Positions 25,507 through 33,863 are shown, counted from the first letter of the stretch. The stretch is DNA of 52,701 bases from an uncultured Oscillospiraceae bacterium (GCA_934636655.1 CAKUAS010000015.1:1-52701); one strand, 5' to 3'. The notes: a model not told the origin generated them from the letters alone. Program-made: numbers and translations.

Positions 25507-26532
25507 ATGAAAGCATTGATGAATCAGCTTAGAGAAAGCGCCGTCAAGGCTATTCTCAACGCTGACAGTCCTGAAAATCTTGAAGCGCTGAGAGTTAAGT
25601 ATCTTGGCAAGAAGGGTGAACTCACCGCTATACTCAAGCAGATGGGCAAACTATCTGCCGAAGAGCGTCCCGTCATGGGCCAGCTTGCAAACCAGATCCG
25701 CGCAGAGCTTGAGAGCGCGATCGACGAGACCCGCAAAAAGCTCGAAGCCGCCGCTTTGGAAGCCCGTCTTGAGCTTGAAACAGTTGACGTTACCGTTCCC
25801 GGTGAGGATATTCGCCTTGGTCACAAGCACCCGATGTATAAGGCTCTTGACGAAATAAAGGACATTTTCGTCGGCATGGGCTTTACTGTTCTCGACGGTC
25901 CCGAGGTCGAGCTTGCGAGCTATAACTTCGATAAGCTCAACGCCGAAGAAGGCCACCCCTCCCGCGACTGGTCGGATACATTTTATTTTGACACTGACAG
26001 CCGCGTCATGCTCCGCTCGCAGACCAGCCCCATGCAGGTTCGCGCGATGGAGACCATGAAGCTGCCCATCCGCATCGTAGCACCCGGCAGAGTTTACCGC
26101 AAGGATGAGGTCGACGCTACACACTCTCCGATGTTCCACCAGGTCGAAGGCATGGTAATAGACAAGAACGTCACCATGGCAGACCTCAAGGGCACCCTGA
26201 ATCTCGTTATGCAGGAGCTTTTCGGCGAGGGCACCGTAACAAGATTCAGACCGCACCACTTCCCCTTCACCGAGCCCAGCTGCGAAATGGACGTTCAGTG
26301 CCACAAGTGCGGCGGTAAAGGCTGCCCCACCTGCAAAGGTGAGGGCTGGATCGAGGTTCTCGGCGCAGGTATGATCCACCCGAAGGTCCTCGAAATGAGC
26401 GGTATCGACAGTGAAGAGTACACCGGCTGGGCATTCGGCATGGGCCTTGAGCGTCTGGCTATGCGCAGATTCAAGATATCCGACCTGCGTCTGATATTCG
26501 AAAACGACGTCCGCTTCCTGGAACAGTTCTGA
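25507..26532 (+). CDS. pheS: Phenylalanyl-tRNA synthetase alpha subunit
   Basis: 341 residues, usual length. An N-terminal coiled-coil tRNA-binding arm (1-90) leads to the class II catalytic core: GHKHPM, FVGMGFTVLDGPEVE (motif 1 area), RSQTSPMQVR and PGRVYRKDEVDATHSPMFHQVEG (motif 2) and GMGLERLAMRRF (motif 3). A small four-cysteine insertion (CHKCGGKGCPTC, about 259-270) that likely binds zinc lies before motif 3, as in several Clostridia. The product pairs with PheT as an (alpha-beta)2 enzyme that charges tRNA-Phe. AAGGAGAG ribosome site; pheT follows after 16 nt. Controlled by the T-box. Confidence 0.97.
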   Translation: MKALMNQLRESAVKAILNADSPENLEALRVKYLGKKGELTAILKQMGKLSAEERPVMGQLANQIRAELESAIDETRKKLEAAALEARLELETVDVTVPGEDIRLGHKHPMYKALDEIKDIFVGMGFTVLDGPEVELASYNFDKLNAEEGHPSRDWSDTFYFDTDSRVMLRSQTSPMQVRAMETMKLPIRIVAPGRVYRKDEVDATHSPMFHQVEGMVIDKNVTMADLKGTLNLVMQELFGEGTVTRFRPHHFPFTEPSCEMDVQCHKCGGKGCPTCKGEGWIEVLGAGMIHPKVLEMSGIDSEEYTGWAFGMGLERLAMRRFKISDLRLIFENDVRFLEQF

Positions 26533-26548
26533 TGGGAGGAGAAATGAT

Positions 26549-29251
26549 ATGAATTTAAGCAGAAAATGGCTAACCGAATTTGTTGACGGCGTTTCCGTCA
26601 GCGATATAGACGACCGCGAGTTTTCCGAGGCTATGACTCTGTCCGGCTCAAAGGTCGAGACCTATGAGGACTTGGGCGCCGAGATCAAAAACGTTCTTGT
26701 CGGCAAGATCCTCTCCATGGAAAAGCATCCGGATTCCGACCACATGTGGGTCTGCCAGGTCGATGTCGGCCAGGCCGAGCCCGTTCAGATAGTCACCGGC
26801 GCGTGGAATATCCATGCAGGCGACCTCATCCCCGTCGCGCTGCACAACTCTCTGCTGCCCGGCGGTAAAAAGATCACTAAGGGCAAGCTCAGGGGCATAC
26901 TGTCAAACGGTATGCTGTGCTCATTAAAGGAGCTCGGCCTCGATGAGCGCGACTTTCCCTACGGTGTGATTACCGCTGCCGCGCTTTTAAACGATTATCA
27001 TCCGCTGGATAAGGATAAGCCCTCTATCCCGGCCGATATCGCAGCAGGCGATAAGGTGTTCGGGCCTGTTATCGCAGCCTCCGTCACGACCGTTGAGAAT
27101 GCGGGCGTTAACCTCTGGAAGTGCGAGCTGGGTACCGGCAACGCAAGTGTCACGGTCACGACCGGCTGTCAGAACATCCACGTCGGCGACATGGTCGCAT
27201 ATAACACAAAAACAGAGAGCATCTGCACCCTTGAGGATCTGCATGCCCAGCAGGCGGAGTTCCCGCATTGCATACCCGACGGCATCTTCGTCCTGCACGA
27301 GGACGGCATAAAGCCCGGCGACGACATAAAGCCCATTATCGGCGCTGATGATCATGTCATTGAGTTTGAGATCACCCCCAACCGTCCCGACTGTCTGTCT
27401 GTCATCGGTCTTGCACGCGAGGCAGCGGCGACCTTCGGCAAGGAGCTCAAGACCCATACCCCCGTCGTCAAGGGCGGCGCGGACGGCGTTCTCACCGATC
27501 TTCTGTCGGTCGAAACTCCGGCAGCCGATCTCTGTCCGAGATACACCGCGCGCATGGTGCGCAACGTAAAGATCGCTCCCTCCCCGAAGTGGATGCGCGA
27601 GAGACTGCGCGCAATGGGTGTAAGGCCGATAAACAACATCGTCGATATCACAAACTACGTCATGATGGAGTACGGCCAGCCGATGCACGCGTTTGACTAT
27701 CGCTATGTCAAGGGCGGCAGGATCATAGTGCGCAGGGCAAACGATGGCGAAGAGCTCACAACGCTCGACGGCAATGTCAGAAAGCTCAACCCCAACATCC
27801 TCGTCATTGCCGACGATACGCGCGCTGTCGGCCTTGCCGGTATCATGGGCGGCGAGAACAGCGAGATCGTTGACGACACGGTCGACGTTGTATTCGAATC
27901 GGCAAACTTCGACGGCACCTGCATCCGCAAGGGCGCGCTGTCGCTGGGTATGCGCACCGAGGCCTCGGCAAAGTTTGAAAAGGGTCTTGACCCGATGAAC
28001 ACCCTTCCGGCGGTCGACAGAGCATGTGAGCTTGTCGAGCTGCTCGGCGCGGGTGAAGTCGTTGACGGCGTTATCGATATAGTAAACTCTCTTCCCGAGC
28101 AGACGGTGCTCGCGCTGCGCCCGGATAAGATAAATGCGCTTTTAGGCACCGACGTTTCCGTAGAGACGATGAAGGATATTCTGCGCAGCCTGCAGTTCGG
28201 CGTTGACGGTGAAACGATCAGCGTTCCCTCATGGAGAAGCGACGTCGGCCACTACTCCGACCTCGCGGAAGAAGTTGCTCGCTTCTACGGCTACAACAAC
28301 ATTCCCTGCACGCTGGTCTCCGGCGAAAGCACCCTCGGCGGCTACTCTGACGAGCAGCTTCTCGAGCAGCGCCTGGGCTCTCTGTGCCGCGCGGCGGGAT
28401 ATGACGAGATAATCACCTACTCGTTCATCTCCCCCACCTATTACGACAATATCCGCATGCCTGCAGACTCCCTCGAGCGCGAGAGCTTCAAGATCCTCAA
28501 CCCCTTGGGCGAGGATACCTCCATCATGCGCACGACCACTCTGCCGTCTATGCTCGAGATACTCACCCGCAACTACAACTTCCGCAACAAGGAAGTTAAG
28601 CTCTATGAGCTCGGCAGGACCTATCATCTCGGCGGTAAGGACGGTCTGGCCATAGAAAAGAAATATCTCACTCTCGGCACCTACGGCGCAAAGGTCAGCT
28701 TCTTCACCGTCAAGGGTCTCGTCGAGGCCATTATGAAGGATCTGCGCGCAGAGAATGTCCGCTTCGAGGCCTGCACCGATAATCCCTCGTATCACCCCGG
28801 CCGCTGCGCGACCGTTTGGGCGGGCGACGAGTGCGTCGGCGTGTTCGGTCAGATCCATCCGCTCGTCGCGGCAAACTATGGTGTTGACGCAGAGCTCTAC
28901 TGCGCCGAGCTTTCGCTCGAAAAGCTGCTGCAAAGCTGCGGTCCCGATCCCGTTTACAAGCCGCTGCCCAAGTTCCCCGCCGTCACGCGCGATATCGCCG
29001 TTGTCTGCGATAAGGCTATCCCCGTTGCGAAGCTCATTGACTGCATCACCGCGGCAGGCGGCCAGTATCTCAAGGGCTGCTCGCTGTTTGACATCTACAC
29101 AGGCTCTCACATCGCAAGCGGCATGAAGTCTGTCGCCTTCTCTCTGACGCTCAGAGCCGACGATCAGACCCTCACCGACGAACATGCGGAGGAGACTATG
29201 ACCGCCGTTCTCGAAGCTCTCAAACGTGATTTCGGCGCTGCAATGCGTTAA
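26549..29251 (+). CDS. pheT: Phenylalanyl-tRNA synthetase beta subunit, with internal insertion
   Basis: 900 residues, about 100 more than the usual 790-810. N-terminal EMAP/Myf-like tRNA-binding domain at about 40-130 (VCQVDVG, IVTGAWNIHAGDLIPVA, GMLCSLKELGL). A second, diverged copy follows at about 183-265 (WKCELGTGNASVTVTTG, CQNIHVGDMVAY, LEDLHAQQAEFPH) before the B3/B4 editing region, which starts at ITPNRPDCLSVIGLAREAA (275-293). B5, catalytic-like and anticodon-binding (FDX-ACB) regions continue to the C-terminus (KFPAVTRDIAVV). The insertion keeps the frame and codon style of its surroundings, so it is an inherited duplication rather than an error. GGGAGGAG ribosome site. Function in tRNA-Phe charging and editing should be normal. 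Confidence 0.95.
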   Translation: MNLSRKWLTEFVDGVSVSDIDDREFSEAMTLSGSKVETYEDLGAEIKNVLVGKILSMEKHPDSDHMWVCQVDVGQAEPVQIVTGAWNIHAGDLIPVALHNSLLPGGKKITKGKLRGILSNGMLCSLKELGLDERDFPYGVITAAALLNDYHPLDKDKPSIPADIAAGDKVFGPVIAASVTTVENAGVNLWKCELGTGNASVTVTTGCQNIHVGDMVAYNTKTESICTLEDLHAQQAEFPHCIPDGIFVLHEDGIKPGDDIKPIIGADDHVIEFEITPNRPDCLSVIGLAREAAATFGKELKTHTPVVKGGADGVLTDLLSVETPAADLCPRYTARMVRNVKIAPSPKWMRERLRAMGVRPINNIVDITNYVMMEYGQPMHAFDYRYVKGGRIIVRRANDGEELTTLDGNVRKLNPNILVIADDTRAVGLAGIMGGENSEIVDDTVDVVFESANFDGTCIRKGALSLGMRTEASAKFEKGLDPMNTLPAVDRACELVELLGAGEVVDGVIDIVNSLPEQTVLALRPDKINALLGTDVSVETMKDILRSLQFGVDGETISVPSWRSDVGHYSDLAEEVARFYGYNNIPCTLVSGESTLGGYSDEQLLEQRLGSLCRAAGYDEIITYSFISPTYYDNIRMPADSLERESFKILNPLGEDTSIMRTTTLPSMLEILTRNYNFRNKEVKLYELGRTYHLGGKDGLAIEKKYLTLGTYGAKVSFFTVKGLVEAIMKDLRAENVRFEACTDNPSYHPGRCATVWAGDECVGVFGQIHPLVAANYGVDAELYCAELSLEKLLQSCGPDPVYKPLPKFPAVTRDIAVVCDKAIPVAKLIDCITAAGGQYLKGCSLFDIYTGSHIASGMKSVAFSLTLRADDQTLTDEHAEETMTAVLEALKRDFGAAMR

Positions 29252-29298
29252 GATATCCAAATTTCGAGCTTTGTTTGCAAGATTTCCCGCATATTTGC

Positions 29299-29327
29299 TT
29301 TACAATTGAGAATAAACTGGTTATAAT
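29299..29327 (+). promoter_or_regulatory. Promoter of ireB
   Basis: TTTACA (29299-29304), 17-nt spacer, TATAAT (29322-29327), roughly 30 nt of leader before the ATG at 29364. Confidence 0.8.
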
Positions 29328-29363
29328 AGCAACAAGATATTTTTTGACCGAGGAGTGATAATT

Positions 29364-29609
29364 ATGGAAGACATCACAAGAAAATTTGCTGTTGTTGACA
29401 GCAAGACCGAAATGCGCGAGATACTGTCGTCCGTATACAATTCGCTTAAGGTTAAAGGCTATGATCCTATTAACCAGCTTGTCGGATACATTCTTTCCGA
29501 AGACCCGACGTACATCACAAATTACAACAACGCAAGAAGCCTTATATGCAGGATCGACAGAGACGAGCTCATGCATGAACTGCTGACAAATTACCTCGGC
29601 GACGAATGA
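29364..29609 (+). CDS. ireB: IreB-family regulatory phosphoprotein (UPF0297)
   Basis: 81 residues from the ATG at 29364, 8 nt after GAGGAG; a GTG three codons earlier overlaps the ribosome site. Family signature: MEDITRKF, YNSLKVKGYDPINQLVGYILSEDPTYIT and NNARSLI. In Enterococcus IreB is a small dimeric target of the Ser/Thr kinase IreK linked to cephalosporin tolerance. In many Firmicutes the gene sits next to ruvX (yrrK) and a DUF1292 gene; here it stands alone between pheT and an SCP2 gene, with its own promoter and terminator. Confidence 0.93.
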   Translation: MEDITRKFAVVDSKTEMREILSSVYNSLKVKGYDPINQLVGYILSEDPTYITNYNNARSLICRIDRDELMHELLTNYLGDE

Positions 29610-29621
29610 TGTCTCAATTAG

Positions 29622-29654
29622 AAAAAGCAGGTGGAATATTCCACCTGCTTTTTT
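29622..29654 (+). terminator. Intrinsic terminator after ireB
   Basis: AAAAAGCAGGTGG (29622-29634) pairs with CCACCTGCTTTTT (29641-29653), AATATT loop, then T run. The following 29655-29809 is AT-rich and holds no gene. Confidence 0.93.
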
Positions 29655-29809
29655 CATTTTGTTGCCTTGACGCGACAGCTTTACGCTTTAAATATAAAGC
29701 ATTATTTTATTATGTTGCTGCATTATCGCACCGTTTTCTAAACAAATTTTCAATAATGTAAGTATTTTAGACTTTTCTGGTCAAACGGCCGTTTTTGCCT
29801 TTTATTGCC

Positions 29810-29838
29810 TTGATTTTCATGCTTTGTACAGCTATAAT
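29810..29838 (+). promoter_or_regulatory. Promoter of the SCP2-domain gene
   Basis: TTGATT (29810-29815), 17-nt spacer, TATAAT (29833-29838). The leader contains a GCGCGC/GCGCGC hairpin before AGGAGG. Confidence 0.85.
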
Positions 29839-29895
29839 GTAGAAGCTTTTCAGACAGCGCGCCAAAGTGCGCGCAAAACTTTAGGAGGAATAATC

Positions 29896-30303
29896 ATGGC
29901 AAAAGCTGTTAACCAGGAATGGTTCGAGAAACTGTGCGCAGACGTTCTGCCCAAGTTCTCCGAGAAGAAACCCGGCAAGCTCAACACCTTCACTTACACC
30001 GAGATATGGACCGACAACACTGACGGAAGCACTTTCTGGTTCTACGTTGACGTTCAGGACAACGTCTGCGTCGATCACAAGTGCGGTTTCGGCGAGGATA
30101 CCGCTCCTGACGCAAGCTTCACCGTTATCGGACCTTACGAGAACTTCGCCAAGGTCATCACCGGCGAGTGGGACTCCAAGACTCCTCTCGTTAAGGGCAA
30201 GTTCAAGCTCAAGGGCAACCTGCTTGCAGCAGTCGCTCACCTCGGCGTATACCAGAGCCTTATCGATTCCAAGAAGGCAGTCGACTGGGACTACGGCATG
30301 TAA
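29896..30303 (+). CDS. SCP2 sterol-carrier-domain protein
   Basis: 135 residues from the ATG at 29896 (TTAGGAGG upstream). The chain resembles the SCP2 lipid-carrier fold: an N-terminal helix, beta strands around TFTYTEIWTDNTDGSTFWFYVDV and DASFTVIGPYENFAKVITGEWD, then GKFKLKGNLLAAVAHLGVYQSL, where the K-x-K-x-x-G-N/D step before the last helix is typical. SCP2 domains bind fatty acyl or sterol-like ligands; small single-domain versions in Clostridia have no settled role. Strong promoter, 5' hairpin and biased codons suggest abundant expression. Two small paralogous genes lie just downstream on the opposite strand. Confidence 0.8.
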   Translation: MAKAVNQEWFEKLCADVLPKFSEKKPGKLNTFTYTEIWTDNTDGSTFWFYVDVQDNVCVDHKCGFGEDTAPDASFTVIGPYENFAKVITGEWDSKTPLVKGKFKLKGNLLAAVAHLGVYQSLIDSKKAVDWDYGM

Positions 30304-30313
30304 TATCGAACAT

Positions 30314-30345
30314 AAAAATGTCCGCTCGTTGGAGCGGACATTTTT
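30314..30345. terminator. Bidirectional terminator between convergent genes
   Basis: 14-bp stem AAAAATGTCCGCTC (30314-30327) with its complement (30332-30345), loop GTTG, T and A runs on either side. Confidence 0.93.
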
Positions 30346-30554
30346 TATTTCGCCTTTATAGCGGCTTCTATCGCCGCTGCCTTGTCTGCCGGGACAAGGC
30401 CCTTGCTGGTAACGAGATCGAATATCTCGCCGCATGTTTTCTTATAAAACAGCTTGAGGGGGTACTTCAGAAGGTTGGGCGCATACTGCTCGCAGAGCTC
30501 TCTGCCGCCGTTGACTTCAAAAAAGTCCTTTACTGTCATGCTCTTAAAATCCAT
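30345..30554 (-). CDS. Small hypothetical protein, paralogue of its upstream neighbour
   Basis: 69 residues, no known family. Shares a pattern with the 77-residue protein upstream: (M)T(V/G)K(D/Q)F(F/L)E...NG(G/K)EL near the start, a central P..LKYP or PVIGKMP, then (F/H)YKK...I(F)DLV or VVGYIL...KG, and an Ala-rich C-terminal helix. All-alpha, soluble, charged. CAAGGAGG ribosome site lies before the ATG, but the terminator of the upstream paralogue ends about 30 nt away with no promoter between, so read-through may supply the transcript. Confidence 0.7.
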   Translation of the reverse strand: MDFKSMTVKDFFEVNGGRELCEQYAPNLLKYPLKLFYKKTCGEIFDLVTSKGLVPADKAAAIEAAIKAK

Positions 30555-30581
30555 CGTCTTCCTCCTTGATCATAGCATTTT

Positions 30582-30613
30582 TAAAAAGAGCCCTGCCTGA
30601 TGGGCAGGGCTCT
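30582..30613 (-). terminator. Terminator between the two small paralogues
   Basis: 11-bp stem AGAGCCCTGCC (30587-30597) with GGCAGGGCTCT (30603-30613); on the minus strand TTTTT follows. Confidence 0.9.
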
Positions 30614-30625
30614 ACTCTTATTTAA

Positions 30626-30859
30626 TTATTTGTCACCGTACAGAGCGTTAAACTTCTCTATCAGTGCATCGGCAGCTGCCTGATCGCAGTAGCCCTTGCC
30701 GAGAATATAGCCGACAACGTCCTTAGCCTGCTTCTTATGGAAAGGAACATAGGCTATGCTGGGCATCTTGCCGATAACGGGGATAAACTCCTTAAAGAGC
30801 TCTTTGCCGTTGTAATCCTCCAAAAACTGCTTACCGGTTACTTCATCAAATTTAGGCAT
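30626..30859 (-). CDS. Small hypothetical protein, helical
   Basis: 77 residues, unrecognised. Probably helical: MPKFDEVTGKQFLEDYNG, a hydrophobic middle with PVIGKMPSIAYVPFHKKQ, and a C-terminal helix with AAADALIEKFNALYG. About one third of positions match the 69-residue downstream paralogue. AAAGGAGA ribosome site and a promoter at 30921-30950. Cysteine and metal motifs are absent. The pair, together with the SCP2 gene opposite, may form a lipid-related or stress-related group, but that is only a neighbourhood guess. Confidence 0.72.
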   Translation of the reverse strand: MPKFDEVTGKQFLEDYNGKELFKEFIPVIGKMPSIAYVPFHKKQAKDVVGYILGKGYCDQAAADALIEKFNALYGDK

Positions 30860-30920
30860 GATAATTCTCCTTTATTATTTATACGCGGGCCTTCCCTGTG
30901 TCCGCTTTGATGATATGGCT

Positions 30921-30950
30921 ATGTTACAACATTTATGACTAATTTGTCAA
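30921..30950 (-). promoter_or_regulatory. Promoter of the small paralogue pair
   Basis: Minus strand TTGACA (30950-30945), 18-nt spacer, TAACAT (30926-30921). Confidence 0.65.
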
Positions 30951-31014
30951 TACCATAACGCTCTCTACAAACAATTTCGACATTTTGAACAAATTGGAGC
31001 TTAAAATTTCTCAA

Positions 31015-31602
31015 CTACTTCTTTGCAGAAAAATTACTCTCCGTACCGTTAATGAGCCTTTGGATATTGACACGGTGCATGAAAACCACAAGCAGAGCCG
31101 AGAAAATACACATTAAAAGCATTGGTTTTCCTGCGTTTGTCAGCACTGCGGCTATAGGCAGGGATACAGCTGCGCTCATCGAGCCGAGCGACACCTTACG
31201 CGTTGAAAAGCTCACGGCAAAAAACACTGCCATAATAATAACAAACACCCAAGGCCCCGTCATAAATCCGAGAGCAGCACCGACGGATACACCTTTGCCG
31301 CCGCGAAAGGCGAAATAAACCGGGAAGCAGTGGCCGAATATGCAGGCCGCTCCGGCAAGCGCCTCGCCGACAGCTCCGCCGAGATATGAGCCAATGAGCA
31401 TGGCGGCGACGGCTTTCACGGCATCCAGCGCAAAGGTCGCAAGCCCGGCCTTCATGCCGTAGACGCGCGCCATATTCGTCGCCCCGGCGTTGCCGCTGCC
31501 CTTTTCGCGCACATCACCTCCGTACACACGCTTTGACAGCGGGATGGACGCGCAGAACGATCCCAACAAATATGCAATAAGCACAATGATAAAATATTTC
31601 AT
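31015..31602 (-). CDS. plsY: Glycerol-3-phosphate acyltransferase PlsY
   Basis: 195 residues from the ATG at 31602 (GGAGAG upstream; a TTG seven codons earlier includes that site). The PlsY motifs are visible: GSFCASIPLSK near the start, GSGNAGATNMARVYG (loop 1), GHCFPVYFAFRGGKGVSVG (loop 2) and RVNIQRLING at the end. Five hydrophobic segments. The membrane enzyme transfers an acyl group from acyl-phosphate to glycerol-3-phosphate, the first step of phospholipid synthesis with PlsX. Own promoter at 31638-31665. The stop is close to a gene-free stretch (30951-31014) with no clear terminator. Confidence 0.95.
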   Translation of the reverse strand: MKYFIIVLIAYLLGSFCASIPLSKRVYGGDVREKGSGNAGATNMARVYGMKAGLATFALDAVKAVAAMLIGSYLGGAVGEALAGAACIFGHCFPVYFAFRGGKGVSVGAALGFMTGPWVFVIIMAVFFAVSFSTRKVSLGSMSAAVSLPIAAVLTNAGKPMLLMCIFSALLVVFMHRVNIQRLINGTESNFSAKK

Positions 31603-31637
31603 TGCGGGCTCTCCAATGCTCAAAAAATTTTAAATAT

Positions 31638-31665
31638 ATTATATCAATATTTTGAAGTATTTCAA
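31638..31665 (-). promoter_or_regulatory. Promoter of plsY
   Basis: Minus strand TTGAAA (31665-31660), 16-nt spacer, TATAAT (31643-31638), beginning 6 nt after the neighbouring terminator. Confidence 0.8.
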
Positions 31666-31670
31666 TAGTA

Positions 31671-31699
31671 AAAATGCACAGTACAATACTGTGCATTTT
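31671..31699 (-). terminator. Terminator of the HMA/half-ATPase operon
   Basis: 13-bp stem AAAATGCACAGTA (31671-31683) with TACTGTGCATTTT (31687-31699), CAA loop, T run on the minus strand. Confidence 0.92.
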
Positions 31700-31708
31700 G
31701 TGGACATT

Positions 31709-32668
31709 TTATAATAGGCCAGACATTTTAAGGCCGCCCAGAAGCATTTTAATTCCGAATGCCGTGACGAGCACGGCGCTGAGCTTTATCATGTATTTCA
31801 TATACTTGCGCGGGATCAATGAGCCCAACGATCCGAACAGCAGCATCAGCGGCACCGTTCCGAGCGCAAAAGCGAGCATGACCAGGGCTCCCCTGCCGGC
31901 GCTTCCCCCGGACATCGCAAACAGCCACATCGCGTACATCGAGCCGCAGGGCATCACGCCCGTGAGCAGTCCCACAATGAGCGGCCGCGAAGCAAATCGC
32001 CGCCGTGCACCCGCGGTCACGGAGCAATATGAGCTCTGCTGCGGCATGAGCGAGCGCAGACCGGGCAGCAGCCCCCACATGTTTATGCCGATGAGCGCAA
32101 CAAGTATACCTATCATCGTGAAAGCAATGCTCTTTACCTGCATCGTGTAGCTTATGACCATGCCGAGAGAGCCGAAAACCGCACCCATAACGGTGTAGGA
32201 AACGATCCTTCCCGTGTTATATTCGGCGGCGGCTCTTATCGGGGACACAGCGGCTCCCGTCTGGCTTAGCATTATGCCGCCGCACATGGCAATACAGTGC
32301 GTGCCGGTGAGCAGTCCTATAAGAAATATGTAGCCGAGCGATGCTCCCTCATAGGTCTCCGGTACGACGTTAAGCTTCAGATTCATAAGCAGCCAGACGA
32401 GGAAAGCCGTAAGCGCAGCGCATATTATGTCAACCAAATATTCGATTTTGCCCTTTTCGCCGGTCTCGTATCCGGCATTTTCAATACTGCGGGAGAGCTC
32501 CGTCTCATCGCATATATCGGGGTCGTATGTGATGCGGGCGCAGCCATTAAAATAGCTTGCCTTCGCGGAAACGACGCCGCAAACGGACATGAGTGCGGCC
32601 TCGACAGCGTCCGTGCAGGCACGGCATATCATACCGCGAATTTTTATTTCAATTTCGCAGGTTTTCAT
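31709..32668 (-). CDS. HMA domain fused to SafE/DsbD-like membrane protein
   Basis: 319 residues. Residues 1-70 form a heavy-metal-associated domain with GMICRAC (Cys15, Cys18). One helix (about 77-97) then a six-helix module with the repeated signatures GLLTGTHCIAMCGGI (about 118-132) and GLLTGVMPCGSMYAMW (about 230-245), each with conserved Cys, as in sulfite-exporter/UreH-like and DsbD-like transporters that move copper, thiols or electrons. Copper handling is the most likely role, given the HMA domain and the coupled ATPase-like gene, whose stop overlaps this ATG (ATGA). Metal specificity is inferred. Confidence 0.82.
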   Translation of the reverse strand: MKTCEIEIKIRGMICRACTDAVEAALMSVCGVVSAKASYFNGCARITYDPDICDETELSRSIENAGYETGEKGKIEYLVDIICAALTAFLVWLLMNLKLNVVPETYEGASLGYIFLIGLLTGTHCIAMCGGIMLSQTGAAVSPIRAAAEYNTGRIVSYTVMGAVFGSLGMVISYTMQVKSIAFTMIGILVALIGINMWGLLPGLRSLMPQQSSYCSVTAGARRRFASRPLIVGLLTGVMPCGSMYAMWLFAMSGGSAGRGALVMLAFALGTVPLMLLFGSLGSLIPRKYMKYMIKLSAVLVTAFGIKMLLGGLKMSGLL

Positions 32669-33825
32669 TTTTCGCCGCCCTTTCCTCGAAAAGTCAAGGT
32701 AAACACCGCTGTCATACCGAGTGCCGACGCCGCAACGGACAAAGCATGCGGCAACTGCGCATGGCTGAGCTCAGATATTTTTCTTTGCAGCACGGTATTC
32801 TTTCCCGTGTGTGCAGCGCGTATATAAACCTCGCCCGCGCGGTTCAGCGAGCCGCAGAGCACGGTATCGCCCACACGTTTTTGTGTAAGCTCCCCGCCGC
32901 CTGTTATCGCCGACTCATCGACCGTGCACTCACCACAGACGATCTCCCCGTCTGCGGCTATGCGCTCGCCGGGCAATACGCTTATGATATCGCCAGCATG
33001 CAGCTCGTCGATACTCTTTTCCGCAGTTTCGCCGTTTTTCAGAACGCGCGCAGTCTCCGGCTGCATATGCGAAAGCCTTCGCGCCGAGGCGCCGAGGGCG
33101 TACACCGCGCGGCTCTCGGCATAGCGGCTTAGAAGCAGCAGCACGGTCACCGCAGTGAGCAGTAGGAAATGTATTATGTCAACTGTGCAAAGAACATACA
33201 TTACCATCAGGATAATTGCCGCCGCAATATCGGGGCTGAGCACCTTTTTCTTTATCGCCCGAACGGCCGCACGGAAAAAATGTGCACCGCTCAAAAGCGT
33301 AAGAGCGCCGAATATCAGCCGCGCTGCAAAGGATATGTCCCAAAGCTGCGGCAGCGAAAAGAAAATCGCCGCGAAGATTCCACGCAAAAACGCGGCCTGC
33401 TTCACCCTGCCTCCGCCGTCCTCATCCGGACTTACTATCGTTACCTCGGCGGGCATGCCGAGTGCCTGAGTTATATACTCTTCATCGATCCCAACGGGCC
33501 AAAGCTGCGCCTTTATGCAGCCGCTTTCTTCGTCGCGCTCAACGTGTGCAACGCGGTCGAGCGCTTTGAGCGCCGTCTCAGCCGCAGCGAGATCCGCGCA
33601 TTTTATGAGCGCCGTCTCCGTCGTGACACTGAAGCCGGCATTTTTTACGCATCTTACAATATTCGCAATATTAGTCTTATCCGCGTCATAGCACAGCTCC
33701 GCCCTGCCCGAGGCATAGCTCACCTGCACAGAAAAAACGCCGCTGTGCGCTCCGAGGGCACGCTCCAGCCGCCTCACACAGGCAGCGCAGTCGATATCAT
33801 TGATTTTAAGCTTTATTTCAGCCAT
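32665..33825 (-). CDS. Half-length copper P-type ATPase relative without catalytic domains
   Basis: 386 residues starting at the ATG at 33825; an upstream GTG would lie before the predicted transcription start. Order: HMA domain with IDCAAC (Cys13, Cys16); a second, cysteine-poor HMA-like stretch (about 70-130); four membrane helices (about 145-235); actuator domain with VDES (302-305) and TGGGE (308-312) where pumps have TGES; a last helix (about 360-380), then the stop. The phosphorylation, nucleotide-binding and C-terminal membrane parts (about 350 residues of CopA) are absent, including CPC and DKTGT. The next gene starts inside the stop codon, so the missing part is not simply frameshifted downstream. 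It could be a metal chaperone or regulatory remnant. Confidence 0.8.
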   Translation of the reverse strand: MAEIKLKINDIDCAACVRRLERALGAHSGVFSVQVSYASGRAELCYDADKTNIANIVRCVKNAGFSVTTETALIKCADLAAAETALKALDRVAHVERDEESGCIKAQLWPVGIDEEYITQALGMPAEVTIVSPDEDGGGRVKQAAFLRGIFAAIFFSLPQLWDISFAARLIFGALTLLSGAHFFRAAVRAIKKKVLSPDIAAAIILMVMYVLCTVDIIHFLLLTAVTVLLLLSRYAESRAVYALGASARRLSHMQPETARVLKNGETAEKSIDELHAGDIISVLPGERIAADGEIVCGECTVDESAITGGGELTQKRVGDTVLCGSLNRAGEVYIRAAHTGKNTVLQRKISELSHAQLPHALSVAASALGMTAVFTLTFRGKGGEK

Positions 33826-33863
33826 AATACACGACCCGCTTTTATTGACCACTTGGTAAGGAT

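Noticed and set aside
32665..33825. Frameshift splitting a normal CopA into the two metal genes
   Set aside because: The downstream gene does not continue with the phosphorylation domain; it starts a new HMA domain followed by a SafE-like membrane module.
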